Source: JAFAVZ01 sp036009105 (GTDB lineage: Bacteria > Acidobacteriota > Thermoanaerobaculia > Gp7-AA8). Taken from it: a stretch of DNA of 16,596 nt. This document shows, in pieces, positions 7,199 through 12,934 of this stretch; the stretch's first letter is position 1; every line of letters starts with the position of its first letter. Under the pieces are notes generated by a model. It had not been told where the DNA came from and ran no database searches. It saw only the letters and a list, made by a program, of their open reading frames with translations. The translations under genes and the position numbers were made by a program. The stretch is from positions 1-16,596 of the forward strand of contig DASYMJ010000144.1 of the NCBI GenBank assembly GCA_036009105.1. Direction: 5' to 3'.

Positions 7199-7207
7199 CG
7201 GAGGAAG
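7199..7207 (+). promoter_or_regulatory. ribosome binding site of tyrosinase
   Basis: CGGAGGAAG lies with its GGAGGA core about six bases before ATG 7211. It is strong and fixes the start, which directly precedes the Tat twin-arginine motif. Confidence 0.6.
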
Positions 7208-7210
7208 CAA

Positions 7211-8686
7211 ATGGCACGAGCCACGGTGTCCCGGAGGAAATTTCTCTCCCGCACGGCGATCGCAGCGGGCGCAGTCATCGCCGGTCCGACGCTCTTCGAT
7301 ATCGAGGAGCTGCTGGCCCAGCCGTCATTCGTCCGCCCCGATGTTTTCCTGCCCGCCGCCGTCCCCCATCTGAACGCCTACAAGACGGCCATCAACGCCA
7401 TGCGCGCGCTGCCGGCGACGAATCCGATCAGCTGGGCCTATCAGGCGGCCATCCACGGCACGACCGTGCTCCCCGCGAAAACGGCGTGGAACACCTGCCA
7501 GCACGGCAACTTCTTCTTCCTCTCCTGGCACCGCATGTACCTCTACTGGTTCGAGCGGATCGTGCGCAGCAAGTCGGGGATGACCTCCTGGGCGCTGCCG
7601 TACTGGAACTACGTGCCCGGCACCACTGCCGCGCAGACGGACAGCCGGCGCCTGCCGCTGCCGTTCCGCTCGCCGGCCAACGCCGCGACGAACGCGCTGT
7701 TCACCCCGAACCGCGGCGGGATGAACGGCGGCACCCCGTTCAACACCACGATCGCCGACGCCAGCGGCGCGCTGACCCAGACGGCGTTCACCGGGCCGTC
7801 CGTCAACTTCGGCGGCAACAATCCGGGGTCGGGACGGCTGGAGCAGCGGCCGCACAACGAGGTGCACGTGGCGGTCGCCGGCTGGATGGGCAACCCGCAA
7901 ACCGCCGCGCAGGATCCGATCTTCTGGCTCCATCACGCGAACATCGACCGCTACTGGAACGTCTGGCTCAAGCAGGGCGGGGGGCGGGCCGACCCGGTGG
8001 GCAACGCCACCTGGAGGAACACGAAGTTCACCTTCTTCCGGGAGAACGGCACGCAGGTGCAGATGACCGCCTGCGACATCCTGAACGCCTCGGCCCAGCT
8101 GAATTACACGTATCAGAACGAGGCGCTGCCGCAGGTGACGCAGAGCTGCCCGAAGATCATCATCCCGCCCATCCTGGTGCAGAAGCGGCCGCTGCGCATC
8201 CCCATCCCCGATCCGGAGATGGTGATCGATCAGGCCCGGCCGGTGACCCGGACCATGCAGACCAAGCAGGTCTCGGCCGACGTGATGAGCGAGGCCAAGA
8301 GCGCGATCGCGTCGCGCGACAAGCACCTCGTGCTCGACTTCGGCGACGTGGCCGCCGACGTGCAGCCGGGGGTGATCTTCGAGGTGTGGGTGGGCATCGA
8401 GGGCGTGCCGAACGAGAAGACCCCGCAGGTGCACCACGTGGGCGACATCGCCCTCTTCGCGCAGGGCGTGCGCTCGAACATGACGCACAACGACCAGCCC
8501 CACAACGCGACGTTCTCTTTCCCTCTCGACGAGGCCATCGCCCCCGCCCTCTCCCGCGGCGCGGCCAACGTGAACATCGTGGTCATCCCCCGCGATCCGC
8601 TGGAAGGCGGCGCGCTGAAGAAGCCCGCCTCGCCGCTGCACATCACGAAGATGAGCGTGAGCGTGGAGGACACGAAGCAGCCATAG
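7211..8686 (+). CDS. Tat-exported tyrosinase / polyphenol oxidase with C-terminal shielding-type domain
   Basis: Type-3 dicopper oxidase hydroxylating monophenols and/or oxidising o-diphenols to quinones. The 491 residues begin with a Tat signal (SRRKFLSRTAIAAGAVIAG, 7-25). CuA ligands are His82, His98 and His107; the segment from His98 to Glu115 matches the PROSITE tyrosinase CuA signature. CuB ligands are His215, His219 and His242 (PHNEVH and DPIFWLHHANID, matching the CuB signature). Cys96 lies two residues before His98 (CQH), the arrangement that forms the Cys-His thioether in fungal tyrosinases. Glu211, four before His215, corresponds to the plant water-keeper Glu, and Asn216 follows the first CuB His, a pair linked to monophenolase activity. 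Residues about 355-487 form a C-terminal PPO-type domain. The preceding gene encodes a free copy of that domain. A terminator follows at 8696-8722. Confidence 0.93.
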   Translation: MARATVSRRKFLSRTAIAAGAVIAGPTLFDIEELLAQPSFVRPDVFLPAAVPHLNAYKTAINAMRALPATNPISWAYQAAIHGTTVLPAKTAWNTCQHGNFFFLSWHRMYLYWFERIVRSKSGMTSWALPYWNYVPGTTAAQTDSRRLPLPFRSPANAATNALFTPNRGGMNGGTPFNTTIADASGALTQTAFTGPSVNFGGNNPGSGRLEQRPHNEVHVAVAGWMGNPQTAAQDPIFWLHHANIDRYWNVWLKQGGGRADPVGNATWRNTKFTFFRENGTQVQMTACDILNASAQLNYTYQNEALPQVTQSCPKIIIPPILVQKRPLRIPIPDPEMVIDQARPVTRTMQTKQVSADVMSEAKSAIASRDKHLVLDFGDVAADVQPGVIFEVWVGIEGVPNEKTPQVHHVGDIALFAQGVRSNMTHNDQPHNATFSFPLDEAIAPALSRGAANVNIVVIPRDPLEGGALKKPASPLHITKMSVSVEDTKQP

Positions 8687-8695
8687 AGGGATATG

Positions 8696-8722
8696 GCGCC
8701 CTCTCGGGGAGGGGGCGCTTTT
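8696..8722 (+). terminator. intrinsic terminator after tyrosinase
   Basis: GCGCCCTC (8696-8703) pairs with GAGGGGGCGC (8709-8718), with two extra G on the right arm, followed by TTTT at 8719-8722. It starts ten bases after the tyrosinase stop and would end the long plus-strand transcript before the mazEF genes, which face it from the other strand. Confidence 0.65.
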
Positions 8723-8734
8723 CGCGCCACGACC

Positions 8735-9091
8735 TCAGCCGACCGCGATCAGCAGCGCGGCCTTCCTGAGGGCCTGTTTCAGAGTTTCCTCCGGCAATTT
8801 GCCGATTCGCTCTGCTTTGCGAGCTCGCCAGTCGACGCTCTTGAGGTGGTCCGTCAGGATGACCCCGCTGATGCGGCTCCCGGCCGGAATCTGCACTTCA
8901 AAGGGGTAGCCTTTGACGTGGGAGGTAATCGGCACGACCACGGCCAGCCCGGAACTGCGGTTGTACACGGAAGGGGAGAGGATGACCGCTGGACGACGGC
9001 CCGCCTGCTCATGACCCGCTTGCGGATCGAACGATAGCCATACGACATCGCCGCGCTCCGGCACGTAGCTGCTACCAGACTTCGTGGCCAA
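8735..9091 (-). CDS. mazF: MazF/PemK-family endoribonuclease toxin
   Basis: Sequence-specific mRNA interferase, toxin of a type II toxin-antitoxin pair. The protein follows E. coli MazF closely: YVPERGDVVWLSFDPQAGHE (9-28), QAGRRPAVILSPSVYN (29-44), ITSHVKGYPFEV and ILTDHLKSVDWRAR. The residues matching the E. coli catalytic set are Glu28, Arg33 and Thr56. From the TTG at 9091 the length is 118; the in-frame GTG at 9064 would begin directly at PERGD, as in shorter family members, so the start is uncertain. The TTG start overlaps the end of mazE by 20 bases, the usual coupled arrangement. Transcribed towards the tyrosinase gene, with 12 bases between its stop and the tyrosinase terminator. Confidence 0.92.
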   Translation of the reverse strand: MATKSGSSYVPERGDVVWLSFDPQAGHEQAGRRPAVILSPSVYNRSSGLAVVVPITSHVKGYPFEVQIPAGSRISGVILTDHLKSVDWRARKAERIGKLPEETLKQALRKAALLIAVG

Positions 9092-9314
9092 CTGGTGTTC
9101 CCAGATCCGTTTCGCGGTGACGATTTTCCGGCGTGATCCGGCCGACGAGTTCTTCGAGCGTGTCCTCCGGCCCGACGACCGGCATCACGATCAGCTTTCC
9201 GTTCCGCACAGTCACGTCAACGGTCGAGTCCTCGGCCAGCCGCGCTTCTTCCGCAAATGGCTTCGGGATGCGAAGCGCAAGGCTGTTGCCCCACTTCTGG
9301 ATGCGCGTCTTCAT
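9072..9314 (-). CDS. mazE: MazE-family antitoxin (AbrB/SpoVT fold)
   Basis: An 80-residue antitoxin that binds and neutralises MazF and normally represses its own operon. The N-terminal swapped-hairpin DNA-binding domain reads KTRIQKWGNSLALRIPKPFA (2-21) and continues through VDVTVRNGKLIV; the acidic tail (GPEDTLEELVGRI, then GTPVGHEVW) is the toxin-binding part. ATG 9314 was chosen because the family begins at M-K-T-R-I-Q-K-W-G. An upstream ATG at 9374 would add 20 residues (QGWVTAPAKRRG and on) with no family support, but no clear Shine-Dalgarno precedes 9314. The inverted repeat at 9319-9337 sits just ahead of the start. Confidence 0.92.
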   Translation of the reverse strand: MKTRIQKWGNSLALRIPKPFAEEARLAEDSTVDVTVRNGKLIVMPVVGPEDTLEELVGRITPENRHRETDLGTPVGHEVW

Positions 9315-9318
9315 GGCC

Positions 9319-9337
9319 GTATCTACAAAGAGGATAC
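9319..9337 (-). promoter_or_regulatory. inverted repeat upstream of mazE, candidate autoregulatory operator
   Basis: GTATC (9319-9323) and GATAC (9333-9337) are exact five-base inverted repeats nine bases apart, starting five bases before the mazE ATG. MazE-type antitoxins bind palindromes in their own promoter, so this is a natural candidate operator. On the minus strand the region also contains TATCCT (9336-9331), which could be a -10 box, though I see no good -35 partner. Confidence 0.35.
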
Positions 9338-9448
9338 CACGGCGTTTCGCGGGCGCGGTGACCCACCCCTGCATGGGGCAAAAATCCCCCTCCCATCACA
9401 CCGTAAACAGGAGGTGTCTGCAGACCGACGCTTATAGGTGAGCCGCGC

Positions 9449-9461
9449 ATAAGTTCCTTAT
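9449..9461 (+). promoter_or_regulatory. ATAAG-TTC-CTTAT palindrome touching a -35 box
   Basis: ATAAG (9449-9453) and CTTAT (9457-9461) are an exact inverted repeat with a three-base centre. Another CTTAT lies at 9431-9435, 13 bases before the ATAAG. The palindrome's last base is the first base of the TTGACG -35 element. This layout suits a regulator binding site for the downstream two-gene unit. These AT-rich repeats stand out in an otherwise GC-rich sequence. Confidence 0.4.
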
Positions 9462-9489
9462 TGACGGATATTTAGCTCGCCTCTATCCT
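9461..9489 (+). promoter_or_regulatory. sigma70-type promoter for the small Cys-rich protein operon
   Basis: TTGACG (9461-9466), a 17-base spacer, then TATCCT (9484-9489): near-consensus -35 and -10 boxes at ideal spacing. Transcription would begin near 9496 and give a very short leader before AAAGGA (9503-9508). The rest of the 195-bp divergent region (9315-9509) shows no further gene; it holds the mazE upstream repeat and a weak ACACC/GGTGT inverted repeat (9398-9417). Confidence 0.6.
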
Positions 9490-9515
9490 CGGCGCCGCAA
9501 CGAAAGGAAATGATG

Positions 9516-9899
9516 ATGAGAATTGCGATGCGGCTTGCCCTACTCGGTCTCCTCCTCCTGGTCTCCGGCGCTCTGTTCGCCACCCCCAACGGAACCCTCA
9601 ACAACGACGCGAATCCCACCTGCTGGGGCGGCGCGTCCATGGACCAGTGCTTCCACTCCGGCGACTGGTGGGGCACCACCACGGTCTGGACCCGCTCCGG
9701 CCCCACCACCACCATCATCTGCAGCCTTGCCGCCGGATGCGCCACCTGCGTGCAGAACCCGTACGGCAAGCTCGTCTGCGGCTACGGGATCCTGCAGAAC
9801 GCCTCCTGCTCCTGCAGCAACGTGCGCCCTGCCGGCGCGGGGCCCGGCATCACGCTCTGCCAGGAGAGCGGAAACTGCGTCTACCGGACCGCACCGTAA
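9516..9899 (+). CDS. small exported cysteine-rich protein, unknown function
   Basis: Not recognised as a known family. Three ATGs stand in a row (9510, 9513, 9516); the last is preferred because AAAGGA (9503-9508) is seven bases before it. The 127-residue product starts with a clear signal peptide (MRIAMRLALLGLLLLVSGAL, cleavage near FA-TP). The mature part, about 105 residues, contains ten cysteines, including AGCATC and ASCSCS pairs, few charges and many Gly, Ser, Thr and Asn (NGTLNNDANPTCWGG, GDWWGTTTVWTRSGPTTT). An even number of Cys in an exported protein suggests five disulfides and a compact, protease-resistant fold. It has its own promoter at 9461-9489. Its TAA overlaps the ATG of the next gene (TAATG), so the two are probably made together and may meet at the cell surface. 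Confidence 0.7.
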   Translation: MRIAMRLALLGLLLLVSGALFATPNGTLNNDANPTCWGGASMDQCFHSGDWWGTTTVWTRSGPTTTIICSLAAGCATCVQNPYGKLVCGYGILQNASCSCSNVRPAGAGPGITLCQESGNCVYRTAP

Positions 9900-12100
9900 T
9901 GAAATCCGCGCTGCTCGGTCTCGTCCTGACCATGCCCGCGGCGGCGGCGCCGCTGTCCATCGCCGTCCGCCTCGCGGACCAGTCCGCGCAGCTGTCCCAG
10001 CCGGCGGCGGTCGTCATCACGGTGACGTCCGCCGACCCGGCGGTGGCAACGGACCGCAAGCCGGACGTGGTCACCGTCAAGGTGCCGGGCTTCGCCACCC
10101 TCCAGCTGCCGCCCGGCATCTGGCAGGCGCGGACCAGCGCGCCCGCGCTCCTCGATGCGGAGGAGACGATCTCCCTGCCGCCCGGCGGCGCGAGCGCCGC
10201 ATTCGAGCTCTGGCAGAAGGCGCATTTCGAAGGCGAGGTGAAGTCGGCCGAGAAACCGCCGGAGACGTTCGTCGCCCGCTGGCAGCATCCCGGCGCGCGC
10301 GTCTCCGGCGTCTCGGAGTGCCGCGTGACGAAGAAGCGCTTCGTCTGCGACGTCCCGGCCGGCACGTTCGACTATCGCTTCCGCGCCGTCGGCTTCCTCA
10401 CCCAGTACCGCTGGGCGACGGAAGTCAAGCCCGGCGCCACGCGCAACATCGGCCTCCTGCAATGGGTGCGCGGCGCCTCGGTGGTCGGGGTCGCGACGCC
10501 CGCCCGTGGCGCGGCCATCAAGCAGGAAGAGACGATCGTGAAGCTCTCGCCCGTCGACTTCACCAGCGGGCAGCATGATGAGTCCACCGCCTTCACCGGC
10601 CGCCCGAACCCGAAAGGCTTCTTCGAGCTGCGGGGCATTCCGCCGGGCGAGTACTTCATCGAGGCGAGCAGCGGGCGGCTGTTCTCCGAGCGGCGCAGGA
10701 TCCTCGTCCGCCGGAACGCCGAGACGGAGCTGACCGAGCCGCTGGTGCTCTCCCCGCCGCACTCCCTGCGCGTGACCATCCGCCCGCCGCTCGATCCGGC
10801 GCTGGCCACGTGGCAGGTCCGCGTTTTGCGCAGCACGAGCGGCGGCTCCCATCGGACGGCGGTGCACGAGGCGTTCGCCGACCAGGACGGCTCCTTCGTC
10901 TGGCCCCGGCTGATCCCCGGCGCCTATGCGGTGGAGATCGCCTCGCACAAAAACCGCACCTATGCCCGGCGGGAGATCGAGACGGCCGCCGCCGACTACG
11001 ACCTTGCCGTCGACGTCCCGCTGACCAGAGTCCACGGCGTGGTCCGCCTCGCCGGCAAGCCGCTGCCATCGACGGTCTGGCTCGGCGGGCGGAGCAGCGG
11101 CCTGGGGGTGGATGTGCAGACGGATGACGACGGCGCCTTCGCCACCATCGCGCCGTTGCCGGACGATGAAACGTGGCCGCTGACCGTGGAGAGCGCGAAG
11201 CCGCCCATCCAGCGCACGCTCTCCCGCCGCCCGAAGCGCGAGGACGACGGCAGCGCCCTGCTCGAGATCGACCTTGGCGCGGGCGGCATCGAAGGGACGG
11301 TCGTCGATACGGCCGGCGTGCCGGTCAAGCGCGCCCTGATCGACCTCGGCTCGCCCGATTCCGCCGAAGGGCTGATCCAGGCGCATGTGGACGAGGCGGG
11401 CAAGTTCGGCCTGCACGGCATGGCGCCCGGCTCCTACCTGCTCCAGGCGCGCTCCTTCGATGGCGGCCAAAGCGACCGCACCACGGTGACGTTGCGCGAT
11501 GACGATGATGTGCAATTCGTCACCTTGACCGTGAAGTCGGTGCAGACGCTGACCGGCCGCCTGATGTCAGCGGCCGGGCCGGTGCCCGGCGCGCGCGTCG
11601 GCGCTTTCCCGGTCGGAACGCACGCCGTCGTCACGTCCGTGGCCACGACGGACGCCGGCGGCAACTTCAGCATCGATCTGCCGCCCGGCACGCGGGTGGC
11701 GGACGTCAACGTCTCGCCGCCCGGCTTCGCCCTGCGCATGTTCCGTACCGAGGTGCGGGGCGAGACGGCGATCATCAACGTCGACCAGACCAGCGGCACC
11801 CTGCGCGTCACCGCGCCGCAGTTCGCGGAAGACGAGCGGACGGCGCAGGGCTTCATCCTGCACGACGGCGCGGTGCTTCCGATGATCGTGCTGATGCAGG
11901 CCCGCGACGCGCGCACGGCCGCTTCGGCGCGCAAGGACCAGCTCGACGTCTCCATCCCGCTGCTGGAGCCGGGGGTCTACTCGCTCTGCATCGGCTCGTA
12001 CGGCCAATGGTTCGCCGGCCAGCCGTTCCGCGCCGAGCAATGCACCTCCGGCGTGCTGGCCCCGTTCGGGGTGCTCAGCCTGGAGCCGGCGGCGGAGTGA
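9899..12100 (+). CDS. large secreted protein with carboxypeptidase-regulatory-like (Cna-B-type) repeats
   Basis: A 733-residue protein with a signal peptide (KSALLGLVLTMPAAAA, cleavage near residue 17). It is built largely of beta-sandwich repeats, each closing with G-x-F/Y-x(4-6)-L-x-P-G-x-Y-x-V/I-x-A-x-S: GFFELRGIPPGEYFIEASS (about 240), GSFVWPRLIPGAYAVEIAS (about 331), GAFATIAPLP (about 412), GKFGLHGMAPGSYLLQARS (about 501) and GNFSIDLPPG (about 588). Each is preceded by a strand pair such as IEGTVVDTAGVPVKRALIDL. This is the carboxypeptidase D regulatory-like/Cna-B fold, structural or adhesive, with no catalytic residues seen. There is no TonB plug or barrel and no sorting signal, so it is probably periplasmic or released. 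A Cys pair near the C-terminus (LCIGSYG, AEQCTS) may be a disulfide. Coupled by TAATG to the Cys-rich protein; its stop touches the stop of the opposing gene. Confidence 0.75.
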   Translation: MKSALLGLVLTMPAAAAPLSIAVRLADQSAQLSQPAAVVITVTSADPAVATDRKPDVVTVKVPGFATLQLPPGIWQARTSAPALLDAEETISLPPGGASAAFELWQKAHFEGEVKSAEKPPETFVARWQHPGARVSGVSECRVTKKRFVCDVPAGTFDYRFRAVGFLTQYRWATEVKPGATRNIGLLQWVRGASVVGVATPARGAAIKQEETIVKLSPVDFTSGQHDESTAFTGRPNPKGFFELRGIPPGEYFIEASSGRLFSERRRILVRRNAETELTEPLVLSPPHSLRVTIRPPLDPALATWQVRVLRSTSGGSHRTAVHEAFADQDGSFVWPRLIPGAYAVEIASHKNRTYARREIETAAADYDLAVDVPLTRVHGVVRLAGKPLPSTVWLGGRSSGLGVDVQTDDDGAFATIAPLPDDETWPLTVESAKPPIQRTLSRRPKREDDGSALLEIDLGAGGIEGTVVDTAGVPVKRALIDLGSPDSAEGLIQAHVDEAGKFGLHGMAPGSYLLQARSFDGGQSDRTTVTLRDDDDVQFVTLTVKSVQTLTGRLMSAAGPVPGARVGAFPVGTHAVVTSVATTDAGGNFSIDLPPGTRVADVNVSPPGFALRMFRTEVRGETAIINVDQTSGTLRVTAPQFAEDERTAQGFILHDGAVLPMIVLMQARDARTAASARKDQLDVSIPLLEPGVYSLCIGSYGQWFAGQPFRAEQCTSGVLAPFGVLSLEPAAE

Positions 12101-12934
12101 TCACGGCTTCGGCGTGCGACGGACGTGCCCTTCGGCGATGGTGGTGAACGTGCGCCACTCCAGCGAGGCGGGCATGTCCCGGTTGTTCACCGTGCGCAGG
12201 TAGCTGAGCTGCGCTTCATCGGCGGAGAGGCGGAGGAGGTGAATGGTCCAGGCCTCGATCCAGACGCCGTCGAAATCGGAGCCGGAGTCGACGGCGGACA
12301 ACACCGCCGTCTGCTCCACCTGGGTCAGCAGAAACTTGCCCGGCTTCACTTCCCGCCAGCTGCCGTCGCGCTTGATGAAGACCGCGGCCCGCCCGCCGTT
12401 GATGATCACCTTCAGCTCCGGGCCGTTGCCGGCGCCGGGCGAGACCTTCGTCCACTGCAGGGCGCCGCTCCACTCGCCCGTGAAGTCGGCATCCGCTCGC
12501 GGCGCGCAGCGCAACTGGTCGGGCGCCATGCCCGCGCGGTTGATCTCTTCGATGGCCGGCCGGTATTGCCCGCAGGCCGCGGCCGTCATCAGCTCGCGGA
12601 TGCGCGGGGCCAGCGCCGGATCGTGCTTGCGGGAGAGCGCCACGGCGAGCGTGTAGGCCGCGCCGAGATGCCCATTCCCCGCCGCTTTCTCCAGCCACGC
12701 AATCGCCTCGGCAGGCACTTCATCGCCCCTGGCGGAATTCAGCAGCAGCGCGCCCATCGCGTACTGCGCGCCGGGGATGCCCTGCCTGGCGGGACCGGCG
12801 CACGCGGCGATGGCAGCCTGAAGGTCGCCCTTCGGCTGCATCGCCGCGGACGTGCAGCGGCCGTACGCTTTCGGATCGGCCGGCTGCGCCACGAGCGAGG
12901 TCGCGGTCAACAGCAGTGCCAGCGCAATCTTCAT
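12101..12934 (-). CDS. exported Sel1-like repeat protein
   Basis: A 277-residue protein with signal peptide KIALALLLTATSLVAQP. Residues about 53-108 hold Sel1/TPR-like helical repeats: GAQYAMGALLLNSARGDEVP, EAIAWLEKAAGNGHLGAAYT and LAVALSRKHDPALAPRIREL, which usually mediate protein contacts. The N-terminal half has Cys27, Cys45, Cys121 and Cys143, possibly two disulfides. From about 150 to the end there is an unrecognised beta-rich domain (DFTGEWSGALQWTKVSPG, KVIINGGRAAVFIKRDGSW, GVWIEAWTIHLLRLSAD) that resembles small lipocalin-like or secreted 'TGxWxG' modules by eye. The ATG overlaps the stop of the M16 protease gene (ATGA), so they form an operon. Its stop abuts the stop of the facing gene in a shared TGATCA. 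Confidence 0.7.
   Translation of the reverse strand: MKIALALLLTATSLVAQPADPKAYGRCTSAAMQPKGDLQAAIAACAGPARQGIPGAQYAMGALLLNSARGDEVPAEAIAWLEKAAGNGHLGAAYTLAVALSRKHDPALAPRIRELMTAAACGQYRPAIEEINRAGMAPDQLRCAPRADADFTGEWSGALQWTKVSPGAGNGPELKVIINGGRAAVFIKRDGSWREVKPGKFLLTQVEQTAVLSAVDSGSDFDGVWIEAWTIHLLRLSADEAQLSYLRTVNNRDMPASLEWRTFTTIAEGHVRRTPKP

Noticed and set aside
7325..8641. 438-codon minus-strand open frame opposite tyrosinase
   Set aside because: His/Arg/Val-rich shadow; tyrosinase copper motifs on the plus strand are unambiguous.
9366..9385. CCCC-TGCAT-GGGG followed by CAAAAA as a terminator
   Set aside because: The stem is only four pairs and the run after it is A on the plus strand and on the wrong side for the minus strand.
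9408..9437. AGGAGGTG as the ribosome site of a hidden small gene on the plus strand
   Set aside because: No ATG, GTG or TTG at a useful distance opens a frame of any length; the nearest GTG reads seven codons.
9881..11515. 544-codon minus-strand open frame opposite the secreted repeat protein
   Set aside because: Arg/Ala/Gly-rich with no recognisable fold; the plus strand has the signal peptide, repeats and coupling.
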